From: Achromobacter xylosoxidans A8
Lineage (GTDB): Bacteria > Pseudomonadota > Gammaproteobacteria > Burkholderiales > Burkholderiaceae_B
Direction: 5' to 3'
Assembly: GCF_000165835.1 (NCBI RefSeq)
Contig: NC_014640.1
Coordinates: 1,612,001-1,676,000 of the forward strand
Length of the DNA: 64,000 nt
Shown here: in pieces, positions 1 to 9,472 of the stretch
Layout of the letters: each line of letters starts with the position of its first letter
Numbering within the stretch: the stretch's first letter is position 1
Made by a program: the position numbers and the translations under genes
Notes under the pieces: generated by a model
What the model was told of the DNA's origin: nothing
The model's database searches: none
What the model saw: only the letters and a program-made list of their open reading frames with translations

Positions 1-286
1 CATAGGGCAGCCCCTGTATCCGGTCCAGCACCGCGTAGTAGTTGCGGTCGAAGAATTCCTTCATTTCGCCGCTCAGCGAGCCCAGGTTCTCGGGGGCGCA
101 GAACAGATAGGCCTGACTGGCGAGCAGCGCTTCGGCCTGGGTGTCCGCGGCTCGTTGCAGAACCACGTTCAGATCGGTCGCCTGCTCCAGCTGTGCGGCG
201 GCCGCCCGCGCTCCGCGCGCCGCAGCGTCGGCCATCTGTTGCGCGGCGCCGGTGCGCGAATGCCACACGATCAGCAGCTGTTTCAT
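1..286 (-). CDS. Flavodoxin / NAD(P)H-dependent FMN reductase-like protein (partial)
   Basis: Only the N-terminal ~95 residues lie in the window; the gene runs off the left edge. The product begins MKQLLIVWHSRTGAAQQMAD, which fits the first beta strand and FMN-phosphate loop (T/S-x-T-G-x-T type, here SRTGAAQ) of the flavodoxin fold. Further on, APENLGSLSGEMKEFFDR resembles the second FMN-contacting loop of NADPH-dependent FMN reductases. The ATG at 286-284 shares an ATGA overlap with the stop of mtfA, so the two are probably translationally coupled. Physiological substrate unknown. Confidence 0.8.
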   Translation of the reverse strand, partial: MKQLLIVWHSRTGAAQQMADAAARGARAAAAQLEQATDLNVVLQRAADTQAEALLASQAYLFCAPENLGSLSGEMKEFFDRNYYAVLDRIQGLPY

Positions 287-1116
287 GCGTAGCGTTCCAG
301 GGGATCCTGCCGGTAGTAAGCCCGCAGCAGCCCATACCATTGCGGCAGCGCTTCGTGCATGGGGTGGGGATCCACGAAGAAGTGTTCCGAGCTGACCGCG
401 AAGAATTCCGCCTCGTCGGTGGCGGCATAAGGGTCCATGGGCAGTTGGCCGTACCAGGCGTCGGCGGCCTCGCTTTCCGGATCCACATCGTGCGGGATGG
501 CGGCTTCGACCGCCTCCACGGCCGCGATGAAGCGGTCCAGGTTGTCGTCCAGGATGCGGCGCCAGGCCTGGGGCTTGAGTTCGGGGTGCGCGGCCAGCGA
601 GGGCATGCCGTCGGCGTAGCCCGAGCGCAGGTCCAGCTTGTGGGCGAACTCGTGGATGACCACGTTGAAGCCGCCATCGGAGAGCTGGGTGTCTTCCCAG
701 GACAGCACCAGCGGCCCGCCTTCCCAGGCTTCTCCGGCCGCGTCCTCCATGTATTCGTGCACCACGCCGTCATCGTCCTGGCTGGAGCGCGGGATGCGGA
801 AACTGGCCGGGTACACGATGATCTCGTCCCAGCCTTCATACAGTTCGGGCGCGAGGTTGAGGATGGGCAGGCTGGCCTGGGCCGCGATGCTCAGGCGCAT
901 GAAATCCGAGACCTCCAGTCCCTGCGCGCCATTGATGTTCTTGCTGGCCAGCAACCAGGCGGAACGCGCCTGCAGCTGAGCCGCTTCTTCGGTGTTCAAG
1001 GCCGCCAGGAACGGGTGGGCCTCCAGTACCTGTTGCCACAGTTCCGGCGAGATGCGGGCCTGCATTTCGGCCACCGCGGAGGGGCGGGCGCCCCGGCCCT
1101 TGAGCCAGCGCAACAT
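283..1116 (-). CDS. mtfA: MtfA/M90-family zinc metallopeptidase
   Basis: 277 aa, close to the usual length of the M90 peptidase family. The zinc site HEFAH is at residues 155-159 (His155, Glu156, His159), followed by the family-typical KLD. In enterobacteria MtfA binds and inactivates the glucose repressor Mlc and has aminopeptidase activity; whether an Mlc partner exists here cannot be seen. No signal peptide, so cytoplasmic. It is the first gene of a minus-strand pair with the flavodoxin-like gene (4-bp overlap) and is divergent from relA, with about 105 bp between the starts. Confidence 0.85.
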   Translation of the reverse strand: MLRWLKGRGARPSAVAEMQARISPELWQQVLEAHPFLAALNTEEAAQLQARSAWLLASKNINGAQGLEVSDFMRLSIAAQASLPILNLAPELYEGWDEIIVYPASFRIPRSSQDDDGVVHEYMEDAAGEAWEGGPLVLSWEDTQLSDGGFNVVIHEFAHKLDLRSGYADGMPSLAAHPELKPQAWRRILDDNLDRFIAAVEAVEAAIPHDVDPESEAADAWYGQLPMDPYAATDEAEFFAVSSEHFFVDPHPMHEALPQWYGLLRAYYRQDPLERYA

Positions 1117-1221
1117 AAGCTTCAGTTCCTTCCATATGCCGGGGCTAGCGGCTGCTTTTGGTGTCTACAAACCCTAGTGTAGAGTGTCGGGATATCAAAC
1201 TACATCCGCCTGCCGTCCGTC

Positions 1222-3489
1222 ATGTCCGCCCCGCCTGTTCCCGACGCGCCTACGCCTTTCGACGCTACCTGGCGCCAGGAGGTAGGCGCCGGCCTGGATG
1301 CCGACGGCATGGCGCTGATCGACCAGGCCGTGGCCTGGGCCGAACCGCGTTTCGAAGGACAACAGGCGCTGACCGGCGAACCGCTGGCCGGGCACGGCGC
1401 GGGCGTGGTCCGCATCCTGGCGGCCCTGCATACCGATGCCGCCACCCGCGCGGCGGCGCTGCTGGCCGCCTTGCCGACCGATCTGATGGCCCCCGCGCCG
1501 TCACTGCGCAACGACCCGGTTGCGGCCACTTTTGGCGCCGAGATCGCGCGGCTGGTGCAGGGCACGCGCGCGCTGCTGCGGTTGGGCGTGGTGGCGCGGC
1601 AGGCGAGCGACGCCGCGGCCGAAAGCGGTTCGCAAAAGGAAATGCAGCGCAAGATGCTGCTGGCCATGGCGGCCGACCTGCGCATCGTGCTGATGCGGCT
1701 GGCGTCGCGCTTGCGCACCTTGCGTTGGCACGCGGAAAGCAAGGCGCCGTGCTCCACCGATTTCGCCCGGGAAACCCTGGACCTGTACGCGCCGCTGGCG
1801 AATCGCCTGGGGATCTGGCAGATCAAGTGGGAAATGGAAGACCTGGCGTTCCGCTTCCTGGAGCCTGAAAAATACAAGCAGATCGCCCGGCTGCTGGAAG
1901 AGAAACGAGCGGAGCGCGAAGCCTTCATCGCCGGCGCCATCGAGCGCCTGCAGACCGGATTGGCCAAGGCGGGGGTCGAAGCCGAGGTCAGCGGCCGGCC
2001 CAAGCACATCTACAGCATCTGGAACAAGATGCGGGTGAAGCGGCTGGATTTCTCGCAGATGTACGACCTGCGCGCGCTGCGCATCATCGTGGACGACGTG
2101 CGCGGCTGCTATACGGCGCTGGGCATGGTGCACGAAATGTGGACGCCGATCTCAGAAGAATTCGACGACTATATTTCGCGGCCCAAGCCCAACGGCTACC
2201 GGTCGCTGCACACGGTGGTGGCCGACGACGACGGCCGTCCGTTCGAGGTGCAGATCCGCACGCGCGAAATGCACCAGTTCGCCGAGTACGGCATGGCCGC
2301 GCACTGGCGCTACAAGGAAGCGGGCGCCAAGGGCGGCCAGGTGGCGGCCTCCAGCGAATACGACCGGCAGTTGGCGTGGATGCGCCAGCTGCTGGCCTGG
2401 AACAGTGATGTCGAGGGTGGCGGCGAACCCGCCAAGCCCGCGCCCGCCAAGCCGGCATCGGGCAAGCAGCGCGGCCCGGCGACGCCGCCGCCGCATACCG
2501 ACGAGCGCATCTACGTGCTGACGCCGCAGGCGCGCGTGATCGAGTTGCCGGCCGGCGCCACGCCGGTGGATTTCGCCTATCACCTGCATACCGATCTGGG
2601 CCACCGCTGCCGCGGCGCGCGGGTCGATGGGCAGATGGTGCCCTTGCAGACCCATTTATCCACCGGCCAGACCGTGGAGATCATCTCCGCCAAGTCCGGC
2701 GGGCCGTCGCGCGACTGGCTCAATCCGCAGCTGGGCTTCCTGGCCAGCCCGCGGGCCCGTGCCAAGGTGCGCATGTGGTTCAACGCGATCGAACTGCAGC
2801 AGCGCATTACCCAGGGCCAGGCCCTGGTCGAAAAGGAATTGCAGCGTCTGGGCAAGACCGCCGTCAATCTGGAGCAGTTGGCGCAGAACCTGGGATTCGC
2901 CCGCGCCGACGATTTGTACGTGGCGGCGGCCAAGGAAGAATTCAGCCTGCGGCAGATCGATACGCTGTTCCAGCAGCCCGGGCCGGCCGTCGAACCGCAG
3001 CCGGCCGCCTTGCGCCATGCCAGCGCCGGCAGCGCCGAGAAAAGCGGCAAGAGCGGCGTGTTGGTGGTGGGCGTGGGATCGCTGTTGACGCAGTTGGCGC
3101 GTTGCTGCCGTCCGGCGCCGCCGGACCTCATTGCTGGCTTCGTTACGCGCGGGCGCGGCGTGTCCATTCACCGCAGCGACTGCCACAGCTATCTGGCGCT
3201 GGCCGCGCGCGAACCCGAGCGCGTCATCGAGGTGGCTTGGGGCGAGACCGCCGACACCTTCTATCCGGTGGATATCAGCGTGCGCGCGCACGACCGTTCC
3301 GGCCTGCTGCGCGACCTGTCCGAAGTCTTTGCGCGGCTGCGCCTGAACGTGGTGGGCGTGAACACGCAGAGCAAGCAGTCGCTGGCTCATATGGTGTTCA
3401 CGGTGGAAGTGCGCGGCGGGGAATCGCTGTCGCGCGCGCTGGACGCCCTGGCTGAAGTGCAGGGCGTGTCGTCGGCGACGCGTCGCTAG
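1222..3489 (+). CDS. relA: (p)ppGpp synthetase RelA (hydrolase-dead type)
   Basis: 755 aa, making the stringent-response alarmone from GTP/GDP and ATP, normally on stalled ribosomes. The N-terminal HD-hydrolase region (about 30-190) has lost its HD dyad: where SpoT/Rel have an H-D pair this has RAAALLAALPTD. The synthetase domain (about 230-370) carries EFDD at 313-316, the acidic motif of monofunctional RelA, rather than the RxKD of bifunctional enzymes, followed by PKPNGYRSLHT and EVQIRT. A TGS domain starts near 427, and a Cys-containing region and an ACT domain end the protein. ATG at 1222 gives the family-like N-terminus. A separate SpoT is expected elsewhere in the genome. Confidence 0.95.
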   Translation: MSAPPVPDAPTPFDATWRQEVGAGLDADGMALIDQAVAWAEPRFEGQQALTGEPLAGHGAGVVRILAALHTDAATRAAALLAALPTDLMAPAPSLRNDPVAATFGAEIARLVQGTRALLRLGVVARQASDAAAESGSQKEMQRKMLLAMAADLRIVLMRLASRLRTLRWHAESKAPCSTDFARETLDLYAPLANRLGIWQIKWEMEDLAFRFLEPEKYKQIARLLEEKRAEREAFIAGAIERLQTGLAKAGVEAEVSGRPKHIYSIWNKMRVKRLDFSQMYDLRALRIIVDDVRGCYTALGMVHEMWTPISEEFDDYISRPKPNGYRSLHTVVADDDGRPFEVQIRTREMHQFAEYGMAAHWRYKEAGAKGGQVAASSEYDRQLAWMRQLLAWNSDVEGGGEPAKPAPAKPASGKQRGPATPPPHTDERIYVLTPQARVIELPAGATPVDFAYHLHTDLGHRCRGARVDGQMVPLQTHLSTGQTVEIISAKSGGPSRDWLNPQLGFLASPRARAKVRMWFNAIELQQRITQGQALVEKELQRLGKTAVNLEQLAQNLGFARADDLYVAAAKEEFSLRQIDTLFQQPGPAVEPQPAALRHASAGSAEKSGKSGVLVVGVGSLLTQLARCCRPAPPDLIAGFVTRGRGVSIHRSDCHSYLALAAREPERVIEVAWGETADTFYPVDISVRAHDRSGLLRDLSEVFARLRLNVVGVNTQSKQSLAHMVFTVEVRGGESLSRALDALAEVQGVSSATRR

Positions 3490-3497
3490 GCGGAAAA

Positions 3498-3517
3498 CCC
3501 GGGCCGGGCGGCCCGGG
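3498..3517. terminator. GC-rich hairpin between convergent relA and MHS gene
   Basis: CCCGGGCC (3498-3505), a four-base loop, and GGCCCGGG (3510-3517) form a perfect 8-bp stem between two convergent genes. There is no U-tract, so intrinsic termination is uncertain. Confidence 0.4.
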
Positions 3518-3529
3518 CGCAAACGGGAC

Positions 3530-4843
3530 TCAGTCGTCCAGCTGCTCGTGCGCGCGGTCGCGCATGTAGAAGGCTGCGATCAGGCCCAGCGCCACGCCGA
3601 ACATCACGTAATAGGCGGGCGCCATCGGCGAACCGGTGGTCTTGATCAGCCAGGTCACGATGAACTGCGCGAAGCCGCCGAAAATCATCACGGCCACGTT
3701 GTAGGCCAGGGACAGGCCCACCGAACGCACGCGCGCCGGGAATAGCTCCGCCATCACCGTGCTGAACACGCCGAAGAATGCCGACACGAACAGGCAGACC
3801 ACGACCTGCACGGCCAGCAGGCGGCCGATGGACGGCGCGTCCGACAGCCAGTAGTACAGCGGGTACAGCACGATCAGGTAGCCGATGAGCGAGCCGATCA
3901 CGATGGGGCGGCGGCCGACGCGGTCGGACCAGGCGCCCATGAAGGGCGTCAGCAACACCATCAGCGCCGCGCCCGCCATCTGCACCAGGAAGGTCTGGTT
4001 CAGCGGCAGCTTCAGGATCTGCGTGGAGTAGGTCACCAGATACGTGAAGGTGATGTAGATGGACACCGTCGCGGTCACGACCAGGCCCACGCCGATCAGG
4101 GTTTCGCGGGTATGCGTCTTCAGCATCTGGCCCAGACTCAGGCGCTGCACTTCGCCGCGCGCGGCGGCCTGGCGCTCTTCTTCCTTGAGCTGCTTGAAGG
4201 CGTCGGTTTCATCGACGTTGCGGCGGATATAGATGGCGATGGGGACAATTACCAGGCCGAAGGCGAACGGCAGGCGCCAGGCCCAATCGGCGATTTCCTG
4301 GGGCGTGAAGAATTCGGTGATGAGCGTGCCGCAGGCCGCGCCGATCAGCAGGGCCAGCATCTGGCCGGCCATCTGCCAGGAACCATAGAAGCCGCGCTTG
4401 CCGTTGGGCGCCATTTCGATCAGCAGCGCGGTCGAGGTGCCGAATTCGCCGCCGGCGGAGAAGCCCTGCAGCAGGCGCGCGATCAGGATGAAGATCGGCG
4501 CCAGGATGCCGGCCGCGTGGTAGGTGGGGGCGACGGTGATCAGGGCGATCGACACGGCCATCAGCGAGGTCACCATGACCATGGCCGCCTTGCGGCCCTT
4601 CTTGTCGCCATACAGGCCGAAGATGATGCCGCCGACCGGACGCATGAAGAAGCCGACGCCGAAGATGGCGGTGGTCATCAGGATCGCGTTCAGCTCGCTG
4701 CCGGGTACGCTGGGGTCGGTCGGGAAGAACAACTTCGAGATGATCGGCGTCATGAACGCGAACACCAGGAAGTCATACCATTCGAGGGCGTTGCCTATGA
4801 CTGCCGCCACGATGTTGCGCGTGGGAACTGCTTTGTGCTGCAC
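3530..4843 (-). CDS. MHS-family MFS transporter (metabolite:H+ symporter)
   Basis: 437 aa with about twelve hydrophobic segments. The start, with GNALEWYDFLVFAF, is the signature of the metabolite:H+ symporter (MHS) branch of the major facilitator superfamily (ProP, ShiA, KgtP, citrate carriers). The loop 2-3 motif appears as FGLYGDKKGRKAAM, and the second half has GAWSDRVGRRP. An inner-membrane proton symporter for an organic acid or a compatible solute is most likely; the substrate cannot be read from sequence. The gene stands alone, convergent with relA and divergent from argE. Confidence 0.88.
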   Translation of the reverse strand: MQHKAVPTRNIVAAVIGNALEWYDFLVFAFMTPIISKLFFPTDPSVPGSELNAILMTTAIFGVGFFMRPVGGIIFGLYGDKKGRKAAMVMVTSLMAVSIALITVAPTYHAAGILAPIFILIARLLQGFSAGGEFGTSTALLIEMAPNGKRGFYGSWQMAGQMLALLIGAACGTLITEFFTPQEIADWAWRLPFAFGLVIVPIAIYIRRNVDETDAFKQLKEEERQAAARGEVQRLSLGQMLKTHTRETLIGVGLVVTATVSIYITFTYLVTYSTQILKLPLNQTFLVQMAGAALMVLLTPFMGAWSDRVGRRPIVIGSLIGYLIVLYPLYYWLSDAPSIGRLLAVQVVVCLFVSAFFGVFSTVMAELFPARVRSVGLSLAYNVAVMIFGGFAQFIVTWLIKTTGSPMAPAYYVMFGVALGLIAAFYMRDRAHEQLDD

Positions 4844-4964
4844 GGTTTCTCCTTGGGGGTTTGCCTAACCGGGCGACATTCTAGGCGCTTGCGTGCCGGG
4901 CTTCGTTCGAGACGCGGATGCGCGCTGGCCTTACACTCCTCTTTTTCCCCAAGAGAGTAGTGAC

Positions 4965-6116
4965 ATGAACGCGCGCACCTGGCTGGAAACGCTGGTTGGC
5001 TTTGACACCACCAGCCGCAATTCCAATCTTGCCCTGATCGAAACCGTCCGGGATTGGCTCAAGGGCCAGGGCGTCGACGCATGGCTGGCGCACAATCCGG
5101 AGCGCACCAAGGCCAACCTGTTCGCCACCTTGCCCGCCCAGGATGGCGGCATGCAGGGCGGCATTGTGCTGTCCGGCCACACCGACGTGGTGCCCGTGGA
5201 TGGCCAGGACTGGAGCACGGATCCGTTCAAGCTCATCGAAAAAGACGGGCTGCTCTATGGGCGCGGCAGCTGCGACATGAAGGGCTTCATCGCCAGCTCG
5301 CTGGCGCTGGTGCCGGAATTCCTGGCCATGCCGCGCAAGAAGCCGATGCACCTGGCGTTCTCGTACGACGAGGAAGTCGGCTGCGCCGGCGCGCCTTATA
5401 TGCTGGCCGATCTGCACGAGCGCGGCATCCGCCCCGAAGGCTGCGTGGTGGGCGAGCCCACTGGCATGCAGGTGGTGGTGGCGCACAAGGGCATCAATCT
5501 GTTCCGCTGCAAGGTGCACGGCAAGGCGGCGCACTCGTCGCTGACCCCGCGCGGCTGCAACGCCATTGAATACGCCGCGCGCCTGATTTGCCGCATCCGC
5601 GACCTGGCCGACAGCTTCAAGGCCAATGGCCCCTACGACCAGTTCTACGACGTGCCATTTTCCACGATGACCACCAACCAGATCCGGGGCGGCATCGCGG
5701 TCAACACCATCCCCGAACTGTGCGAATTCACCTACGAGTTCCGCAACCTGCCGGGCATGCAGCCCGACCAGATCCAGGCAGAAGTCGAAAAATACGTGCG
5801 CGAAGAGCTCCTGCCGCGCATGCAGGCCGAGTTCGACGGCGCCAGCATCGAAATCGAGACCGGCGCGGCCGCGCCCGCGCTTGAGGCGTCCGAGGAGGCC
5901 GCCATCACCCAGCTGGTGCGCGCCCTGACCGAAGACCGCGCCACCCGCAAGGTCGCCTACGGCACCGAGGCCGGCCTGTTCCAGGGCATCGGCATTCCCA
6001 CGGTGGTCTGCGGCCCCGGCCATATCGAACAGGCCCACAAGCCTGACGAGTACGTCGCGCTGGACCAGTTGGCCGCCTGCGACACCTTCCTGCGCCGCCT
6101 GGGGCAGTCGCTCTGA
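4965..6116 (+). CDS. argE: Acetylornithine deacetylase
   Basis: 383 aa, M20 metallopeptidase family; hydrolyses N2-acetyl-L-ornithine to ornithine in arginine synthesis. Metal and catalytic motifs are present: SGHTDVVPVDG (His72, Asp74), GRGSCDMKG, and YDEEVGCAG with the general-base Glu. The dimerisation domain lies in the middle and a final metal His in CGPGHIEQAH. An in-frame extension to 4893 is open, but ATG 4965 has an AGAGAG-type ribosome site and gives the conserved start. No other arginine gene is nearby. Homologues in Bordetella-type genomes often act on other N-acyl amino acids, so exact specificity is likely but not certain. Confidence 0.9.
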   Translation: MNARTWLETLVGFDTTSRNSNLALIETVRDWLKGQGVDAWLAHNPERTKANLFATLPAQDGGMQGGIVLSGHTDVVPVDGQDWSTDPFKLIEKDGLLYGRGSCDMKGFIASSLALVPEFLAMPRKKPMHLAFSYDEEVGCAGAPYMLADLHERGIRPEGCVVGEPTGMQVVVAHKGINLFRCKVHGKAAHSSLTPRGCNAIEYAARLICRIRDLADSFKANGPYDQFYDVPFSTMTTNQIRGGIAVNTIPELCEFTYEFRNLPGMQPDQIQAEVEKYVREELLPRMQAEFDGASIEIETGAAAPALEASEEAAITQLVRALTEDRATRKVAYGTEAGLFQGIGIPTVVCGPGHIEQAHKPDEYVALDQLAACDTFLRRLGQSL

Positions 6117-6139
6117 GGGCAAGCCGACGATTGCCGGGG

Positions 6140-6246
6140 CGGCCAGGGCGTAGCGCCCGGCCGCTGCCGGCGTCAGGTAAAATGACGGGTTGCAAACCGG
6201 ATTTGCGGCCGGCAGTGGCCGCCGCGATACCCGGGGGAGATGCTTG
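6140..6246 (+). promoter_or_regulatory. trpB leader region with two hairpins and a TAAAAT box
   Basis: The argE-trpB gap (130 bp) holds a 10-bp hairpin with one bulged A (6140-6163, loop TAG), a -10-like TAAAAT at 6178-6183 without a clear -35, and a second hairpin GCGGCC/GGCCGC at 6205-6222. The GGGGGAG ribosome site at 6233-6239 decides the GTG start of trpB at 6247. An ATG at 6182 opens a 22-codon frame whose last sense codon is TGG and whose TGA overlaps the trpB start. Confidence 0.4.
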
Positions 6247-7446
6247 GTGAAACCTTACGACTTTCCGGATGCCCAGGGCCATTTCGGCCCTTATGGCGGT
6301 GTTTTCGTGGCGGAAACGCTGATGCACGCGCTCGACGAGCTGCGCGCGGCCTATGACCATTACCGTGTCGACCCCGCCTTCCAGGAAGAGTTCAACTACG
6401 AACTCAAGCATTTCGTGGGCCGTCCCAGCCCGGTCTACCATGCCCGCCGCTGGTCGGAAATGGTGGGCGGCGCCCAGATCTGGTTCAAGCGCGAAGACCT
6501 GAACCACACCGGCGCCCACAAGGTCAACAACTGCATCGGCCAGGCATTGCTGGCCAAGCGCATGGGCAAGCCCCGCGTCATCGCCGAAACCGGCGCTGGC
6601 CAGCACGGCGTGGCCACCGCCACGGTGGCGGCCCGCTACGGCATGGAATGCGTGGTCTACATGGGCAGCGAAGACGTCCGCCGCCAGGCGTCGAACGTCT
6701 ACCGCATGAAGCTGCTGGGCGCCACGGTGGTGCCGGTCAACTCCGGCTCGCGCACCCTGAAGGACGCGCTCAACGAAGCCATGCGCGACTGGGTCACCAA
6801 CATTGAAAACACCTTCTACATCATCGGCACGGTGGCGGGTCCCGACCCCTATCCCCGCATGGTGCGCGATTTCCAGACCGTCATCGGCAACGAATGCCTG
6901 ACGCAGATGCCTGAAGCCGCTGGCCGCCAGCCCGACTACGTCGTGGCGGCGGTGGGCGGCGGCTCCAACGCCATGGGCATCTTCCATCCCTATATTCCCT
7001 ACGAAAACGTGCGCCTGATCGGCGTCGAGGCGGCGGGCGAGGGCATGGACAGCGGCCGCCACGCCGCTTCCCTGGCCGCGGGCCAGGTGGGCGTGCTGCA
7101 TGGCAACCGCACCTACGTCATGCAGGACGCCGACGGCCAGGTCCAGGAAACCCATTCGGTCTCCGCCGGCCTGGACTATCCCGGCGTCGGTCCGGAACAT
7201 GCCTGGCTGAAGGACTCCGGCCGCGCCGAATACGTCGGCATCACCGACGCGGAAGCCCTCAAGGCCTTCCACGACTGCTGCCGCATCGAAGGCATCATGC
7301 CTGCGCTGGAGTCGTCGCACGCCATCGCGCAAGCCGTGAAGATGGCCGCCACGCTGCCGCGCGACGCCGTCATCCTGGTCAACTTGTCGGGCCGTGGCGA
7401 CAAAGACATGCATACCGTGGCCGAACAGGCCGGCATCGAGCTCTGA
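6247..7446 (+). CDS. trpB: Tryptophan synthase beta subunit
   Basis: 399 aa, usual length for TrpB1. Condenses indole with serine using PLP in the alpha2-beta2 complex. The PLP lysine is K92 in [10 protein letters not shown], the phosphate-binding loop is GGGSNAMG, and the catalytic Glu is in AETGAGQHG. The start is GTG 6247, the codon correctly spaced from GGGGGAG; an ATG seven bases upstream is in another frame. trpA follows after 10 bp. trpF, usually directly upstream in betaproteobacteria, is not present; argE is there instead. Confidence 0.97.
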   Translation: MKPYDFPDAQGHFGPYGGVFVAETLMHALDELRAAYDHYRVDPAFQEEFNYELKHFVGRPSPVYHARRWSEMVGGAQIWFKREDLNHTGAHKVNNCIGQALLAKRMGKPRVIAETGAGQHGVATATVAARYGMECVVYMGSEDVRRQASNVYRMKLLGATVVPVNSGSRTLKDALNEAMRDWVTNIENTFYIIGTVAGPDPYPRMVRDFQTVIGNECLTQMPEAAGRQPDYVVAAVGGGSNAMGIFHPYIPYENVRLIGVEAAGEGMDSGRHAASLAAGQVGVLHGNRTYVMQDADGQVQETHSVSAGLDYPGVGPEHAWLKDSGRAEYVGITDAEALKAFHDCCRIEGIMPALESSHAIAQAVKMAATLPRDAVILVNLSGRGDKDMHTVAEQAGIEL

Positions 7447-7456
7447 GGCCCTGTCC

Positions 7457-8320
7457 ATGACCACTCGCACCGACCGCATCGCCGCCGCTTTTGCGCGCAC
7501 CGCCGAATCCGGCCGCGCCGCGGCGCTGATTCCCTACATTGCCGCGGGCGATCCCTCGCCCGCCGCCACCGTTCCCCTGATGCACGCGCTGGTCGAGGCC
7601 GGCGCCGACGTCATCGAACTGGGCGTACCGTTCTCCGATCCCATGGCCGACGGCCCGGTGATCCAGCGCGCCGCCGACCGCGCCATCGCGCAGGGCGTGG
7701 GCCTGGCCCGCGTGCTGGACCTGGTGGCCGAGTTCCGTCAGCGCGACACCGCCACGCCGGTGGTGCTGATGGGTTACGCCAACCCGATAGAACGCATGGG
7801 CCAGGCCGAGTTCGCGCGCCGCGCCGAGCAGGCTGGCGTGGACGGCGTGCTGGTGGTGGACTATCCGCCCGAAGAAGTCGTCGAGTTCGCGGCCACGCTG
7901 GGCGAGCATGGCATCGCCCCGATCTTCCTTTTGGCGCCCACGTCCACGGAAGCGCGCATCAAGGCCGTAGCCGCGGTCGCCCGCGGCTACGTGTACTACG
8001 TGTCGCTCAAGGGCGTCACGGGTTCGGGCTCGCTCAATACCGATGACGTGGCCGAGCGTTTGGCCGTGATCCGCCGCCACGTGCGCGATATTCCGGTAGG
8101 CGTGGGCTTCGGCATCCGCGACGCCGAAAGCGCCCAGCGCGTGGCGCGCGCGGCCGACGCCGTCGTGATCGGCAGCAAACTGATTGAAACCATGGAGCAG
8201 GCGGCGGCGGACGCCCCCGCGGCCCAGAAAACCGACGCCGCAGTCACCGCCGCCAGCGGCTGGCTGCGCACCATCCGGCAAGCGCTGGATCAAGTAAAAC
8301 GAGCAAGCGCGTCGGCCTGA
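7457..8320 (+). CDS. trpA: Tryptophan synthase alpha subunit
   Basis: 287 aa TIM barrel that cleaves indole-3-glycerol phosphate to indole and glyceraldehyde 3-phosphate and passes indole to TrpB. The catalytic Glu is in [16 protein letters not shown], with the second acid in [10 protein letters not shown]. The phosphate-binding GVTGSGS and [10 protein letters not shown] are intact. The C-terminal ~20 residues (Lys/Ala-rich) extend past the last helix of the barrel. Start ATG 7457 lies 10 bp after trpB; accD follows after 35 bp, the standard proteobacterial trpBA-accD linkage. Confidence 0.97.
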   Translation: MTTRTDRIAAAFARTAESGRAAALIPYIAAGDPSPAATVPLMHALVEAGADVIELGVPFSDPMADGPVIQRAADRAIAQGVGLARVLDLVAEFRQRDTATPVVLMGYANPIERMGQAEFARRAEQAGVDGVLVVDYPPEEVVEFAATLGEHGIAPIFLLAPTSTEARIKAVAAVARGYVYYVSLKGVTGSGSLNTDDVAERLAVIRRHVRDIPVGVGFGIRDAESAQRVARAADAVVIGSKLIETMEQAAADAPAAQKTDAAVTAASGWLRTIRQALDQVKRASASA

Positions 8321-8355
8321 GTGGCGGGCGTGACCTCATACGGGATGAATAATCA

Positions 8356-9231
8356 ATGAGCTGGATCGAAAAACTCCTGCCTCCTCGCATCAACAAAACC
8401 AGCGAAAGCGGCCCGCGCCGCGTTCCCGAAGGCCTTTGGGTGAAATGCCCGTCGTGCGAATCGGTGCTGTACAGCGAAGACTTGGCGGCCAACCTGCACG
8501 TCTGCCCCAAGTGCGACCACCACATGCGCATCGGGGCTCGCGCCCGCATCGATTCGCTGCTGGATGTCGAGGGCCGGGTCGAAATCGGCCAGACCACGCG
8601 TTCGGTCGACACGCTGAAGTTCAAGGACACGCGCAAGTATCCCGAGCGTCTGCAGGAAGCGGTCAAGCAAACCGGTGAAACCGACGCCATGGTGGTCATG
8701 AGCGGCTCGATCCGCGGCGTGTCCGCAACCCTGGCCTGCTTTGAATTCGAATTCATGGGCGGCTCCATGGGCTCGGTGGTGGGCGAGCGCTTTGCGCGCG
8801 GCGCCCAGGCCGCCCTGGACAACCGGACGCCGTTCATCTGCGTGGCCGCCTCGGGCGGCGCGCGCATGCAGGAAAGCCTGCTGTCGCTGATGCAGATGGC
8901 CAAGACCAACGCCATGCTGACCCGCCTGTCGGCGGCCGGCCTGCCGTTCATCAGCGTGTTGACCGACCCCACCATGGGCGGCGTGTCGGCCAGCTTTGCC
9001 TTCATGGGCGACGTGGTCATCGCCGAGCCCAAGGCGCTGATCGGCTTTGCCGGCCCGCGCGTGATCGAACAGACCGTGCGCGAAAAGCTGCCGGAAGGCT
9101 TCCAGCGCGCCGAGTTCCTGCTGCAGAAGGGCGCCATCGACATGGTCGTGGATCGCCGCCAGCTGCGCGAGGAAATCGCCCGCCTGCTGGCCTTGCTGAC
9201 CAATCAGCCCGCGGATGTGGTGACGGCCTGA
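8356..9231 (+). CDS. accD: Acetyl-CoA carboxylase carboxyltransferase subunit beta
   Basis: 291 aa. With AccA it transfers the carboxyl group from biotin-BCCP to acetyl-CoA, giving malonyl-CoA for the fab genes at 25-31 kb. The N-terminal zinc ribbon is complete: C31-P-S-C34 and C50-P-K-C53. The crotonase-like carboxyltransferase core follows, with [11 protein letters not shown] and the glycine-rich [11 protein letters not shown] oxyanion region. Normal length. folC, the usual next gene, is missing; pagL follows instead after a terminator. Confidence 0.97.
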   Translation: MSWIEKLLPPRINKTSESGPRRVPEGLWVKCPSCESVLYSEDLAANLHVCPKCDHHMRIGARARIDSLLDVEGRVEIGQTTRSVDTLKFKDTRKYPERLQEAVKQTGETDAMVVMSGSIRGVSATLACFEFEFMGGSMGSVVGERFARGAQAALDNRTPFICVAASGGARMQESLLSLMQMAKTNAMLTRLSAAGLPFISVLTDPTMGGVSASFAFMGDVVIAEPKALIGFAGPRVIEQTVREKLPEGFQRAEFLLQKGAIDMVVDRRQLREEIARLLALLTNQPADVVTA

Positions 9232-9285
9232 ATCTTGCCTCCATCCTGCCGGCCTTTTCGGGCGGACTGGATGGGCGGTGATCGG

Positions 9286-9325
9286 ATGCCGCCGGCAGCC
9301 TCGGGCTCCCGGCGGCATTCTCGTT
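9286..9325 (+). terminator. Rho-independent terminator after accD
   Basis: ATGCCGCCGG (9286-9295) pairs perfectly with CCGGCGGCAT (9309-9318), followed by TCTCGTTT. It closes the trpBA-accD transcript. Confidence 0.6.
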
Positions 9326-9472
9326 TAGGGAGTTTGTCAGGAGGCATCTGAAGGACGTTATTCGGAACAGTCTTTTCCATCCGCGATGTTGCCTGCCTGC
9401 GACAGAAATCAAGTCGTCCGGCCCGGATTTTGCTATGTTGCGTACTAGGTTTGAAATCTACGGAGTTTTCCA

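Noticed and set aside
3498..3517. Considered as regulatory site of relA
   Set aside because: It lies after both convergent stops; an end-of-transcript hairpin is the simpler reading.
4112..4960. 282-codon plus-strand frame over the MHS transporter
   Set aside because: Antisense shadow rich in Gly, Asp and His; the minus-strand product has full MFS character.
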